DNA of 50,005 bases from Gammaproteobacteria bacterium (GCA_031291175.1 JARLJO010000034.1:1-50005); one strand, 5' to 3'; counted from the first letter of the stretch, positions 1 through 9,000 are shown. The notes: generated from the letters alone by a model not told the origin. Made by a program: numbers and translations.

Positions 1-111
1 AAGAGTGCTGAAGCTTGGCCTTATTCATCTTTTCATTATTATGTGAAACGAGGGTTGTATAATATTGACTGGGGTGAGAGCGAAGACAATTCAGGGGGAT
101 CGGAATGAAAA

Positions 112-131
112 GTTGGGCACGTGTGCCCAAC
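112..131. repeat. Short perfect hairpin GTTGGGCAC/GTGCCCAAC
   Basis: Nine-base arms are separated by GT. It stands alone in the otherwise gene-free first 267 bases. It resembles dispersed bacterial REP-type hairpins, but no second copy was found in this window. The rest of 1-267 shows no open frame with a ribosome site. An attgactgggg fragment near 63-74 matches the outer edge of the rep2 element. Confidence 0.5.
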
Positions 132-222
132 CTACGCACTACAAATTTATTTTGACGGTCGTTTAAATTTGGAATTGAGATAAATTTATGCTGACACAGT
201 TAAATGAACGCTCTCTCGAGAT

Positions 223-250
223 ATAGGACCAAGCATAAGCTTAGTCCTAT
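223..250 (-). terminator. Hairpin downstream of the small secreted protein gene
   Basis: ATAGGACTAAGC pairs with GCTTGGTCCTAT around a four-base loop (one G-T wobble). It lies 18 bases past the stop of the 268-576 gene on the minus strand. No clear U-tract follows, so termination is inferred from position and stem strength only. Confidence 0.4.
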
Positions 251-267
251 CTTTGGCATAAAAATTC

Positions 268-576
268 TTAAGAAGCAGCTTGCAGGTCTTTTAATTCTTT
301 TTGCATTTCCTCAATTTTATCTGCGCGACAAGCTTTAACGGTAGCTTCGTCAACAGAAACACCTTTGACAGTTTTACCTAATACAACAGGCTTCATGCAA
401 TCTACCCAGAATTTTTTATGCGCGCCTTTTTCTCTTTCAAAACCTGCTTTCTTACAAGCATGCGCTACAGTCGCGCATGATTTACTGACAGACATCATAT
501 CTTGTCCTTCATCAGCAAATACTATTTGTGTTGAAAAAATTGCAATCATCGCTAAAAGTACATGGATTTTACGCAT
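268..576 (-). CDS. Small secreted protein with four cysteines, unknown function
   Basis: This encodes 102 residues. Residues 1-21 form a typical Sec signal peptide (basic MRK, hydrophobic core, cleavage after VFA). The mature part is short, Lys/Glu-rich and probably helical. It contains four cysteines (about residues 34, 41, 60 and 83) that could form two disulfides in the periplasm. The start is well supported: GGAGG lies six bases upstream of ATG. It stands alone between gene-poor stretches. I do not recognise the family; short Cys-containing exported proteins of this type are common in Legionellales and mostly unstudied. Secretion is seen in the sequence; the role is unknown. Confidence 0.75.
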   Translation of the reverse strand: MRKIHVLLAMIAIFSTQIVFADEGQDMMSVSKSCATVAHACKKAGFEREKGAHKKFWVDCMKPVVLGKTVKGVSVDEATVKACRADKIEEMQKELKDLQAAS

Positions 577-747
577 TCAAAACCTCCGTTTAAGTATCAA
601 TTTCATAAACTTACCCGTATTACTATACGCCAATTTTAATGGCATCTGCGATTAATTTTTTCAAGTACTCGCTTAAGGAAAGCCTTCTATTATCTCAGCT
701 CAACAACAACCCTAAACTGTCCGCCATTTTATTTGAGGCAAGGCATA

Positions 748-792
748 CCCTGTCACCCCGTTTTTTGTGTCACTTCCGTCTTCGGAGAAGTG
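748..792 (+). repeat. Relic of the rep2 palindromic element (3' end only)
   Basis: The segment CCCTGTCACCCCG, a T-run and a hairpin with arms CACTTC/GAAGTG matches the right end of rep2 copies at 13775, 49518 and 49889. The long left arm is missing. The small hairpin is kept although its loop differs, which suggests an old, decayed copy. Confidence 0.5.
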
Positions 793-839
793 AATATTCA
801 AAGTCAGATAGGATTGATTGCATTATTTTTTGGGAGTAT

Positions 840-1010
840 TTAAATTTTCTGCTGAATCCACTTGCATGGGGAAGCAGGTGAACCTGACCCGCCTTCACTT
901 GACGCAGCTACTGATTTTCCAAATAAAGATTGATGATTAACAATCGAAGCTTTCATTTGGGCTAACTGCGCTTCTAATATCGCCACTTAGCCAGCCCAAT
1001 CTCGACTTTA
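840..1010 (-). pseudogene. Possible remnant of a broken gene (coiled-coil-like fragment)
   Basis: On the minus strand the frame opening at GTG 986 reads VAILEAQLAQMKASI and continues about 48 codons to a stop at 840-842. Just upstream, another frame reads VEIGLAK before a stop. The two would join by a single frameshift. The composition looks coding (helical, then Gly/Ser-rich), but there is no ribosome site and no full-length partner. The rest of 577-1016 holds only the rep2 relic. Confidence 0.25.
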
Positions 1011-1016
1011 TATAAC

Positions 1017-2048
1017 TTACCAAGCGACAGGTTTAGGCAAAATGGCATCGTATCCCATTTGATGCCAATACGGATAAGCTGGTGTTTTTCGACTTACCGC
1101 GTCCAGGCGTGCCACTTGCTCTGGTGTGAGGCTCCAGCCAATAGCGCCGAGATTCTGGTGTAGCTGCGCTTCATCACGCGCACCAATCACGATATTGCAA
1201 ACGGTTGGGCGTTGTAGCAACCAGTTAAGCGCGATCTGAGAGACAGACTTATCAGTTTCTTTGGCAATTTCATCAATGACATCTACCACATTATATAAAT
1301 AATCCTCTGCTACCTCAGGACCACCTACCGTGCCACCGGCTTGTATCCGGCCTTTTTGTGGCGGTTGATTGCGACGAATTTTACCGGTGAGACGTCCCCA
1401 GCCCAGTGGACTCCACACCATTAACCCTACGCCCTGATCAATACCTAGCGGCATTAGTTCCCATTCGTAATCCCGCCCAACCAATGAATAATAACCCTGA
1501 TAGACGACATAACGTGCCAGTCCATTTTTTTCTGAATGCGCGAGGGATTTCATGAGCTGCCAGCCTGAAAAATTCGAGCAGCCAATATATCGCACTTTAC
1601 CGCTTTGGATTAAATTTTCTAAGGTACTCAGGGTCTCTTCAACGGGTGTGATGCCATCGAATCCATGCATGAAATAAACGTCGATATAATCCGTGTTAAG
1701 GCGCTTGAGACTGGCCTCGCAAGCTCTGATTAAATGATAACGCGACGATCCCCTGTCATTCAGACTATCACTCATGGTGAAAGTAGCCTTGGTCGAAATG
1801 AGCGCTTTATCGCGACGCCCCTGCAATGCTTTTCCTAAAATTTGTTCGGAAGCGCCTGCCGAATAAACATCGGCTGTATCAAAAAAATTGACCCCGGCAT
1901 CAAAACAAATATCCACAAGCTTCGTGGCCTCTTTGACATCCGTCTCGCCCCACACTTTAAAAAAATCGGTTGTGCCGCCAAATGTTCCCGTACCAAAACT
2001 CAATCGGGGAATGCGTAATCCAGAACGACCCAGGGTTTGAAATTCCAT
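1017..2048 (-). CDS. Aldo/keto reductase family oxidoreductase
   Basis: A full-length, 343-residue cytosolic (alpha/beta)8-barrel AKR that reduces aldehydes or ketones with NAD(P)H. The family tetrad is visible: Asp57 in FDTAD, Tyr62, Lys87 in ISTK and His128 in FMHG. The cofactor-end motif NIVIGA sits near the C-terminus. The length and the opening MEFQTLGRSGLRIPRLSFGT are typical of the YajO/Tas-like (voltage-gated K-channel beta-like) branch. AAGGAG lies five bases before ATG. A 64-base gap separates it from the upstream GDSL gene on the same strand, so co-transcription is possible. The substrate cannot be read from sequence. Confidence 0.9.
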   Translation of the reverse strand: MEFQTLGRSGLRIPRLSFGTGTFGGTTDFFKVWGETDVKEATKLVDICFDAGVNFFDTADVYSAGASEQILGKALQGRRDKALISTKATFTMSDSLNDRGSSRYHLIRACEASLKRLNTDYIDVYFMHGFDGITPVEETLSTLENLIQSGKVRYIGCSNFSGWQLMKSLAHSEKNGLARYVVYQGYYSLVGRDYEWELMPLGIDQGVGLMVWSPLGWGRLTGKIRRNQPPQKGRIQAGGTVGGPEVAEDYLYNVVDVIDEIAKETDKSVSQIALNWLLQRPTVCNIVIGARDEAQLHQNLGAIGWSLTPEQVARLDAVSRKTPAYPYWHQMGYDAILPKPVAW

Positions 2049-2112
2049 ACCAACTCCTTATATATCAATTCAAACATGAAAAATGTCATCATTTTTAATT
2101 ATCATTACCATA

Positions 2113-2730
2113 TTAAAGGGCGTGCTGTTGTTTTAAAAAAGCAGCGATATTTTCTGCTAATAAGCGATAGCCTTCTGCATTGAAATGAATGTAATCAGAC
2201 TTCATCTCATTCTTTCCTTCAAGGTCAGCTATAATATGCTCATCAACAGGAACCTTCAATTCTGTTCCCAATTCCGAATAAAGCGGCGGCACAGCTAAGC
2301 TTAATTTAAAATCTGGCACGGCCACTAAAATAACTTGTGCGCCGGATTTTTTAATCGTTTGAATGATAGCGACTAAATTTTCTTTCACGCTGGCAGGATC
2401 ACGCTTTCGGATAAAATCATTGCCGCCCAAACAAACGATGACTAAATCAGGTTGATACTTTTCAAGCTCCTCTCCAATGCGATTTCGACTGTCACGCGTT
2501 TCTTCGCCTGGAACACCTGCATTTATCACAGTCAACCCCGTCATTTTTTGCAGCACCGCAGGATAAGCAGCATTGGGAGAGGTGCCGGTGCCATAAGTTA
2601 GACTGTCACCAAAAGCGAGAATGACAGCATTTTTAGATAAAAGAGAGAGTTTTGGTTGAGGAGCTTCATGGCAAGCTTGCAGGAAAAAAATCATTATTGC
2701 ACAAAGAAAAAGGTGCGTGAATTTTTTCAT
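2113..2730 (-). CDS. GDSL/SGNH-family lipoprotein esterase (TesA-like)
   Basis: A 205-residue SGNH hydrolase probably anchored in the envelope. The start at the second ATG (MKKFTH) is chosen because GGAAGG is nine bases upstream of it but directly abuts the first ATG (2739). An 18-residue signal ends in lipobox LQAC, so Cys20 would be lipidated. All four SGNH blocks are present: Ser43 in GDSL, Gly72 in NAGVPGEET, Asn104 in GGND, and Asp179/His182 in DYIH. TesA-type enzymes act as arylesterase, thioesterase or lysophospholipase. Here the lipid anchor replaces the free periplasmic form. The exact substrate is unknown. Confidence 0.85.
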   Translation of the reverse strand: MKKFTHLFLCAIMIFFLQACHEAPQPKLSLLSKNAVILAFGDSLTYGTGTSPNAAYPAVLQKMTGLTVINAGVPGEETRDSRNRIGEELEKYQPDLVIVCLGGNDFIRKRDPASVKENLVAIIQTIKKSGAQVILVAVPDFKLSLAVPPLYSELGTELKVPVDEHIIADLEGKNEMKSDYIHFNAEGYRLLAENIAAFLKQQHAL

Positions 2731-2876
2731 CGAAGTCATCCTTCCAAATAAAATTTTTAGCTCCCTGCTCAGCTTGCCCAGTATAAACTATATTATAAAT
2801 ACTGTCGCTCACGCATAAATCGAAGTGGATAGATGCATACTTTCATCAGAAAACCGTGCTATTGAAATCCTATATA

Positions 2877-2905
2877 TTGACACAAATGACTTATAACGAA
2901 TAAAT
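2877..2905 (+). promoter_or_regulatory. Candidate promoter upstream of the inverse autotransporter
   Basis: A consensus -35 TTGACA is followed after 17 bases by a weak -10 ATAAAT. It would give a leader of about 230 bases before ATG 3141. The divergent intergenic region 2731-3140 contains no other gene I can support; the minus-strand frame at 2939-3142 lacks coding character. Confidence 0.3.
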
Positions 2906-3140
2906 TAATAACACGGTTGAAAATCACATAGCATTTCATCAGATTGTTTTCGATATGTGAGTTTTGCTCTTTTTTGTTAAATTACAATCCAAATAAAGTG
3001 AAACCTTAGCGTAGAGATGCGTTAAGCAAATATCCTCTAAAACTTTATTGATTCTCTTAGCAGACACTACAACTAAATTGAACATTACATTCACCTTAAA
3101 AACAGGTACGCTAATTAAGAATTTATTCTGAGGCTTTAGC

Positions 3141-5576
3141 ATGAGAACTTTAAAATCCGCTTCATCTATTTGTTATTGTTTTTGCTTCTCTTTAACATTA
3201 ATGGCAGCCACCCTTGAAAGTGCTCATGCTTCGTCTTCATTTTATTCTTATGCACCAGTGACGCCCCATATAGTCATTGATGCCACGGCAACAGAGGGTG
3301 CCATTGGCGATGCGGAAGGATTATTCCCTGTCTATGGCAATACCGACCGCATGCTGTTTGCAGATTTTTCCGCTGCTTATGATAATCATCAAGCTTCTAT
3401 GGTCAGCCCTGGCGTCGGCGCCCGAATGATTCATAATAATAATATTTTGGGGGCGTATGTATTTGGTGATGTCGATCAAACCCGCAGCCATGCCAATTTT
3501 GTTGTGTTTAACCCAGGGATTGAATGGATATCGCCGCAATGGGATGCGCATATTAATGGATATTTCCCACAAACCCATCGCCGACAAGTCAAAAATTTGG
3601 GATATCAAAGCAATTCAGGTAATTTTTCTTACGCTTATTTTTCGGGGCACTCACAATACGATCAACAATTAATTCAGTATGCGGTAGTCGGTAATGGGGT
3701 CGATGCTGAAGTAGGCTATTCTGTTAATATGCATCATTTACGGGGCCGCTTTTTTGCGGGTGCTTACCATTACAGCGCATCAAACGTTTCTAACATTTCA
3801 GGTGTACAAGCCGGTTTTGAATATCCTATCAATAAATACACCAGTGTCATCGTCTCCGGTAGTCATGATAATGTTTTACAAAATTCGGGCGCGTTCACTT
3901 TACGCGTTAGTTTAGGCAAAAATAATGAAGCCATGTCAACAGACGTACATGATCGTCTCGTAGACATGATTCCTCGTCATTTAGGTACGCTAAATACGGC
4001 TTCAGGTATCCCTTCACAAAAATCTGTCCGCAACACAGGTGCAATTAAAGTTCTACAAAATAATCTTTTCTTCTTTCAACCCGGGTCAAGTAACTTAACT
4101 GCAGTGGGCGCTACTCAATGTACCTTCGAGCATCCTTGCGTGGGCATCAATCAAAATGTGATTAACTCTATCAGTCAGCAAGCGGTTAATGCTAATTTAT
4201 TATTAGCTCCGGGAAATTATAATTTTGCATCGGCATTACCCGCACAAACGATATTAAATATTCCTAACGGTTTGTCGTTATATGGTAAAACTGCTAACTA
4301 TCAGACCGCTGCCGCTGGCGCAAACCGTCCGACTGTTTTTGATGCTTTACAGGTCAATGGCAACAACACTATTGATAGCTTGCAAATTTTCAATAGCACC
4401 GTCACGGCCGCGTCGCCTAACATTGGCCCAAATAATAATGTTGTGGGAATTTTTGCGCCAGGAACAGCCGCCGGACCAATTAATCTAAATAATTTGAATG
4501 TGAATGTAACGGATAATGGAACCTCCGCGATTGGCATAGACGCCCTAGGAAACAGCAACATTACACTCAGCAATTCAACTGTCAATGCAACCGAAACTTT
4601 TAACAATAATCTACAAGGTGCGCTAGGGGTAATTGGCGAAGGTAATGCTCAGGTAACAATTATCAACAGTTCTATTTCTGCAGTCGATAACAGTAATAAT
4701 GCAATGGGCAATGGCGCGATCGGGGTTGCAAATTTTAATGCTTCTCAGCTCACCCTGAATGGTACGACAGTAAGTGCTATGGAAACAGGCGCAAATAATG
4801 CCGCTGACGGTATTTTCACCAGCGGGACAGGGAATGTTTTATTAAACAACGCTATTGTCAATGCTAATAGCACCAATACGAATGACTTCGGTTCGGTTGC
4901 ACTTATCAGCTTCAGCAATCATACCAATATTACGATTAACTCGAGTATATTGACCGCAACAGGTAACGGCTCATCAGGTGCAGCCACCGTTCGGGACGGC
5001 GGCACTAATAATAAAGTACTTATCAATAATAGCGTGTTGAATAGTATCCAAACCAATAGTAATGGTGGCCCAATCAATGCGATTTTTATGACTTCTGGAA
5101 GTAATGATTCCATTACACTGAATAACTCTATCCTCACGGCAACAAGCAATACTAGTAATAACACCTCAGGAGCATTTACTGTACTCAATCAAAGTAATTC
5201 TCTAGGGACCATTGCTATTAATAATTCAACTATTTCGGGATTTGAAAATGGAAGCAGCCAGTTAAGCTTATTGCAAGCATCGAACAAGGGCATCATCACG
5301 GTGTCAGGCAGCACCTTAAATGGCTCTGCCGCATTAGGAGCTGACAGTGGCTTAACAGCGTTCGACACTTCAACAATTAGTATACTAAACTCTAACTTTA
5401 CCATTTCAAGCCAGTCTGGATCTGCATTCGGCATCCAAAATCCCAATACAGCCAATGTTAGCTTTACAAATACCAACCTGACTATTCTTGGGAATGGAGG
5501 GAGCACATTCAAGACCGGCACAGGCACTACGACCCGTACGGGCGGCACTTGCACTGTTAATGGAACGGCTTGTTAA
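3141..5576 (+). CDS. Inverse autotransporter adhesin: intimin-type barrel plus beta-helix passenger
   Basis: This encodes 811 residues. Residues 1-30 are a signal peptide ending AHA. Residues about 50-258 resemble the inverse autotransporter beta-domain of intimin/invasin: SPGVGAR followed by a strand-rich stretch, GAYVFGDVD, the NGYFP motif, and a closing FTLRVSLG strand. After a linker (about 259-330) the passenger runs to the C-terminus as an Asn/Thr/Ser-rich array of short repeats of the kind NNSxIxA, as expected for a right-handed beta-helix. Inverse autotransporters keep the barrel at the N-terminus and export the C-terminal part to the cell surface. Intimin passengers usually have Ig-like domains, so a beta-helix is less usual. 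GAGG precedes the ATG. Likely role: adhesion or host contact (inference). Confidence 0.75.
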   Translation: MRTLKSASSICYCFCFSLTLMAATLESAHASSSFYSYAPVTPHIVIDATATEGAIGDAEGLFPVYGNTDRMLFADFSAAYDNHQASMVSPGVGARMIHNNNILGAYVFGDVDQTRSHANFVVFNPGIEWISPQWDAHINGYFPQTHRRQVKNLGYQSNSGNFSYAYFSGHSQYDQQLIQYAVVGNGVDAEVGYSVNMHHLRGRFFAGAYHYSASNVSNISGVQAGFEYPINKYTSVIVSGSHDNVLQNSGAFTLRVSLGKNNEAMSTDVHDRLVDMIPRHLGTLNTASGIPSQKSVRNTGAIKVLQNNLFFFQPGSSNLTAVGATQCTFEHPCVGINQNVINSISQQAVNANLLLAPGNYNFASALPAQTILNIPNGLSLYGKTANYQTAAAGANRPTVFDALQVNGNNTIDSLQIFNSTVTAASPNIGPNNNVVGIFAPGTAAGPINLNNLNVNVTDNGTSAIGIDALGNSNITLSNSTVNATETFNNNLQGALGVIGEGNAQVTIINSSISAVDNSNNAMGNGAIGVANFNASQLTLNGTTVSAMETGANNAADGIFTSGTGNVLLNNAIVNANSTNTNDFGSVALISFSNHTNITINSSILTATGNGSSGAATVRDGGTNNKVLINNSVLNSIQTNSNGGPINAIFMTSGSNDSITLNNSILTATSNTSNNTSGAFTVLNQSNSLGTIAINNSTISGFENGSSQLSLLQASNKGIITVSGSTLNGSAALGADSGLTAFDTSTISILNSNFTISSQSGSAFGIQNPNTANVSFTNTNLTILGNGGSTFKTGTGTTTRTGGTCTVNGTAC

Positions 5577-5602
5577 TCCGCAAGCCTTACAGATCTCTTG
5601 GG

Positions 5603-5627
5603 AGGCGCTCAGTTTGAGCGCCTTTTA
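5603..5627 (+). terminator. Rho-independent terminator of the inverse autotransporter gene
   Basis: Perfect nine-base stem AGGCGCTCA/TGAGCGCCT with a three-base loop, followed by TTT. It lies 26 bases after the stop codon. Confidence 0.8.
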
Positions 5628-5809
5628 AATGGATCTTATCTTGTGTAGCTATGTATTCTGTTAGACTGATCTTTATTTCCCTAACACACTTTCTTTATAA
5701 ATAAAATCTGAGCATATCATACTATTCCCGCCCCACTACCTTGCGTATTATTAAGGCAGTAAAACTTGCCCTAAGCGTTATTATGTCATAGGATAAATAA
5801 CAACAAACA

Positions 5810-5881
5810 CTGGAACAAATTCTAGAGAAACACGAATACCGTATTCGCATAACCAGTTTAGAAAATAACGGCAAAAGTTAA
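5810..5881 (+). other. Short open stretch, possible gene remnant
   Basis: One frame reads LEQILEKHEYRIRITSLE and runs to a TAA at 5879-5881. There is no ATG, and an in-frame stop lies just upstream. The composition looks coding, but the piece is only 23 codons. The rest of 5628-5922 shows nothing else I can support. Confidence 0.2.
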
Positions 5882-5922
5882 ATATTTGGACTTTAATTTT
5901 GAATAAGGGAGCATCATTTTTT

Positions 5923-6786
5923 ATGAAAAAAATCGCAATTGCTGTTATTTGCTTACAAAGCGCTATGCCAGTACTGGCAAGCGCATCTTCTGATACCTCA
6001 TCTCCTTCAGAACCCTCTGTTTATTCCACCCATGCATATAAAGCCACAACAAAAGAGTATAAGGGAACATTGGATCCCATTTTTAGAGCTGATGGTCATT
6101 TTTACTTAGGCGCGGCGGTTGAGACCAGTCAACTACGATTGGACAATACGCATTGGCAAGTCACTTACTACGGTGGCTTTTTAAATGACGCCTATCCAGG
6201 CAGCAACACTGATACTAACGCGGCTGTCGTTGATTTACATGGTGGTTATGAATTCACGGGGATGGGCATGCGGCCTGCGATTGCATTAGGCCTTGGCGTT
6301 TACACCATGCCATCTGAGTACAGTGAGAGCGGTCGACTGGTTGAAACGGCGCTGGGGGATGCACCTAGCACGCTTTACAATTATAAATACAACATTTCCA
6401 GCTCCCGCTTAATGGCAGAAGCCAAATTCACCTGGACTTTTAACCACTTCACACCGTTTATCGATGTGGGCATAGGATCTGCGTGGACTCGTCCTAAAAA
6501 TTATGCGGAAACATCCATAGACAGCATTGGCTACCCTCCTCTACCACCTTTCAGAAATCACACTAATGTGAATTTTGCTTATCAAGCAGGCGTGGGTGTA
6601 GGTTATGCATTTAATTTCAATCAAAGTGCATCTGAATTTCAACATGAGCGCATTTCATTAGGATATCGTTATGTGAGCCTGGGCAATGTCTCATTCAGCG
6701 GCCGTGGTAGCGTCTACCCTTACAAATTAAATCTCGGTAGAATTAGCTCAAATGATGTGTATTTGTCTTATACCCATTTATTCTAA
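5923..6786 (+). CDS. Outer-membrane beta-barrel protein
   Basis: A 287-residue protein. ATG 5923 is preferred to an upstream in-frame TTG (5899) because MKKIAIAVICLQSAMPVLA is a clean signal peptide and AAGGGAG lies 11 bases before it. The mature part is built of alternating amphipathic strands with Gly/aromatic residues (for example FTPFIDVGIG and YQAGVGVGYAF) and ends in Phe (YLSYTHLF), the usual signal for BamA-dependent insertion. It resembles the opacity/OmpA-type eight-stranded barrel porins of Legionella and Coxiella. It sits after the inverse autotransporter, but a terminator separates them. Function is unknown beyond outer-membrane location. Confidence 0.75.
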   Translation: MKKIAIAVICLQSAMPVLASASSDTSSPSEPSVYSTHAYKATTKEYKGTLDPIFRADGHFYLGAAVETSQLRLDNTHWQVTYYGGFLNDAYPGSNTDTNAAVVDLHGGYEFTGMGMRPAIALGLGVYTMPSEYSESGRLVETALGDAPSTLYNYKYNISSSRLMAEAKFTWTFNHFTPFIDVGIGSAWTRPKNYAETSIDSIGYPPLPPFRNHTNVNFAYQAGVGVGYAFNFNQSASEFQHERISLGYRYVSLGNVSFSGRGSVYPYKLNLGRISSNDVYLSYTHLF

Positions 6787-6809
6787 AATTTGTCGCCAAT
6801 AAACGCTGT

Positions 6810-6848
6810 AAGACGATGAGATGAGTGAATTTCATTTCATCGTCTTTA
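6810..6848 (+). terminator. Terminator-like hairpin after the barrel gene
   Basis: AAGACGATGA pairs with TCATCGTCTT around a 17-base loop, 24 bases after the stop. Only a short T-run follows. Confidence 0.55.
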
Positions 6849-6885
6849 GGCTTCGGCATTACCTAAATTAAAATGGTTCTACCAG

Positions 6886-6943
6886 GCAGGGGTTCGCGGA
6901 CACAACCCCCACAAAAAACGTGGGGGTCTTAGTCCGTGCTACT
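6886..6943. repeat. rep1, left copy (GC-rich nested hairpin)
   Basis: A 58-bp element whose inner stem is CCCCCAC/GTGGGGG over an A-rich loop, enclosed by CGGAC/GTCCG. A second copy of identical length and orientation is at 13992-14049, with only a few substitutions. It lies just upstream of a rep2 copy in both places. Confidence 0.8.
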
Positions 6944-6989
6944 CCTCCAAGCAGAATACTACTTCGCGAAACCAAGCTTTTATAAAAAA

Positions 6990-7072
6990 ACGGGGTGGCA
7001 GGATAGGGTGGCTTTTTCGCGCGGAGCTTGCGAGCACGGAAAAGTTACCCTATCCTGACAGGACCCCAGTCA
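6990..7072 (-). repeat. rep2 copy A (inverted orientation)
   Basis: Long imperfect palindrome. Read on the minus strand it runs TGACTGGGG, an arm with CAGGATAGGGT, a spacer, a partner arm ending ACCCTATCCTG, then CCACCCCG and T's. Relative to copies B-D the main stem carries paired changes at two positions, so base pairing is preserved. Its end lies only 20 bases before the ATG of the first Rieske gene. Confidence 0.85.
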
Positions 7073-7092
7073 TTTTCAGCTCGGTGCAAATC

Positions 7093-8178
7093 ATGGATAG
7101 ACAGTTAAGAAACCAAAATACACAACCCCTCCCTCCGATGAAAATATTTAATAATTTTGATGTAGTAGTACGCGGCTGGTATTTTGCTTGCAAAAGCCAA
7201 GACATCAAAAAAAAGCGCATTCTTTCACTCGTATTATGCAACCAGCAAATCGTCATCTTTCGCGGCGAAGATGGTGTACCCCGAGCACTTGACGCCTTCT
7301 GTCCACACATGGGAACGGATCTTGGCATTGGTTCCGTGGAAGGCAATCATATCCGATGTTTTTTTCACAAATGGGCATTTGATGGCGCGGGCAAGTGTGT
7401 TGATATTCCTTGCCTGCCCAAACCGTTAAGCAATGTCAAACTCCGCTCTTATGCTTGTCGTGAACAATACGGTTTTATTTGGGTATTCCCGGATGACATA
7501 GCGGATTTTGAACTTCCCACACACGATGAATTGGAAAATAAAGCCCTACTGTTTATTGCAGGAAAAAGCTATATTCGCACTTGTCATCATCACGTCACCA
7601 TGATTAACGGGATAGACAAACAACACTTGAAAACCGTGCATGGTGTCAATATTGAGATGCAATTAGAGTACAGTGAGAATGAACATGAAGCCAATTTTTC
7701 GCTGAAAGGCAACATTCCTACAGAAAACTTTACCGGCAGACTGTTAAAAAAAATGTTTGGTGCAACTTACGAATATTCAATGAAGTATTCAGCAGGCACG
7801 ATCGGCTTGCTCAGCACCATGAAAGGTTTGTTCTTGCTGGGAAAGCTAAACTATCAATTACCCGAAGCGAATATGATCTTTGCCTACAGACCGCTGGAAA
7901 ATCAGTGTGTGGAAGTCCAACCCATTTATGTTACCGAAAAAAGAAAAGGCATTCTGGGCTTTTTTATTAATCATTTTCTGTTGAGCGTGGCGTGGCTTGG
8001 TTTTTGCTGGTTAAAAGCAGAAGATGGAAAAGTCTATGAAAATATGCGCTTTAATCCACAGCGGCTTTTACCCATGGATCAACCTATTGCGACGTTTATC
8101 GCTTTTATTAATAAACTGTCGCCATCCATCTGGTCTAAACCCAAAGCACCGACCACAATAGCTGAACCTGTTTTATGA
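7093..8178 (+). CDS. Rieske non-heme iron oxygenase 1 (KshA/DAF-36-like)
   Basis: This encodes 361 residues from ATG 7093; an in-frame GTG at 7084 is also open, and neither has a strong ribosome site. The Rieske [2Fe-2S] ligands are Cys70/His72 (CPHMG) and Cys89/His92 (CFFH). The mononuclear iron site is Asp175, His178 and His183 in DKQHLKTVH. Such enzymes insert oxygen or desaturate using electrons from a ferredoxin. The CPHMG...CFFHKW...IP arrangement resembles the KshA/DAF-36/SdmA group that acts on sterols and other large hydrophobic molecules, but the substrate here is unknown. It is a clear paralogue of the Rieske protein at 16056-17090. First gene of the forward operon, directly behind a repeat. 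Confidence 0.85.
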   Translation: MDRQLRNQNTQPLPPMKIFNNFDVVVRGWYFACKSQDIKKKRILSLVLCNQQIVIFRGEDGVPRALDAFCPHMGTDLGIGSVEGNHIRCFFHKWAFDGAGKCVDIPCLPKPLSNVKLRSYACREQYGFIWVFPDDIADFELPTHDELENKALLFIAGKSYIRTCHHHVTMINGIDKQHLKTVHGVNIEMQLEYSENEHEANFSLKGNIPTENFTGRLLKKMFGATYEYSMKYSAGTIGLLSTMKGLFLLGKLNYQLPEANMIFAYRPLENQCVEVQPIYVTEKRKGILGFFINHFLLSVAWLGFCWLKAEDGKVYENMRFNPQRLLPMDQPIATFIAFINKLSPSIWSKPKAPTTIAEPVL

Positions 8179-8187
8179 GAAATTAAA

Positions 8188-8943
8188 ATGTTATGGCTTA
8201 TTATCATACCGGCTATCTCTTTTTTAGTGTTATTCGCAGGTGAAATGCTACTGCCTGATCGCACCCTGAAATATTGTTATCATCGCTGGGATTGGCTACT
8301 CAACATGACGGGATTTGCGATGCAAGGACTGGTTGTGCCGCTCTGTGGTTATTGGATTGCCACGCATATCCTCCCCACACTTTGGCCTGCTGGCAAAGGC
8401 GTACTGCCTCTCAATGGGTACGGTGCTTTTTTGTTAAATTTTGTGGGTGTGGATTTTTTATATTATTGGCAACACCGTTTGTTTCATCACGTACCGCTAC
8501 TTTGGCGCTGGCATCGGTGTCATCATGCCTCACCTCGGGTTGATATTTGGGCAACGGCCAGAAATTCCATCTTCGTTAATTTCTTTTTTGTTTATCTCTT
8601 GGTGAACCCCCTATTAGGATTTATGTGCAAAGACCCCAGTGGATTTTTTCTGGCGGCGACTTTCACAGCCAGTCTTGATTTAGCGCGTCATACCGCCATT
8701 CATACTGAAAAAATGCCACTGCTTCATGCTTTTGCTCGCGGGATAGGATACCTCTTTGTCACACCTTCACAGCATCATCGCCATCATTTAGCCTTATCGA
8801 AGCCGGCAAACTTTGGCGCCAATTTTATTATTTGGGATAAACTTTTCAAAACATTCTGTGTAAATATGCCCCAACACCTGATCTACCAGGATCCCGAAGC
8901 GCCCCATCCACTACAACAACTGCTTTACCCTTTTAAAGATTGA
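8188..8943 (+). CDS. Fatty acid hydroxylase / sterol desaturase family membrane enzyme
   Basis: A 251-residue integral membrane diiron enzyme (FA_hydroxylase fold). The histidine clusters are HRLFHH (96-101), HRCHH (109-113) and HHRHH (196-200), matching the family pattern. Transmembrane segments lie at about 1-20, 40-62, 78-95 and 128-147. Family members hydroxylate or desaturate sterols, fatty acids or carotenoids, or cleave ether lipids. It begins nine bases after the Rieske 1 stop, so the two are co-transcribed and probably modify the same lipid-like compound (inference). Confidence 0.88.
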   Translation: MLWLIIIPAISFLVLFAGEMLLPDRTLKYCYHRWDWLLNMTGFAMQGLVVPLCGYWIATHILPTLWPAGKGVLPLNGYGAFLLNFVGVDFLYYWQHRLFHHVPLLWRWHRCHHASPRVDIWATARNSIFVNFFFVYLLVNPLLGFMCKDPSGFFLAATFTASLDLARHTAIHTEKMPLLHAFARGIGYLFVTPSQHHRHHLALSKPANFGANFIIWDKLFKTFCVNMPQHLIYQDPEAPHPLQQLLYPFKD

Positions 8944-9000
8944 TTTACGCCATGAAATTATGATCTAATTTTTTCTGGAAATATAATCTCATGGATATTT

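Noticed and set aside
365..881. Plus-strand ORFs opposite and downstream of the small secreted protein gene
   Set aside because: One is antisense to a gene with a clear signal peptide and ribosome site; the other covers the rep2 relic.
2939..3142. 67-codon minus-strand ORF before the inverse autotransporter
   Set aside because: No ribosome site, no coding-like composition, and it covers the probable promoter/leader.
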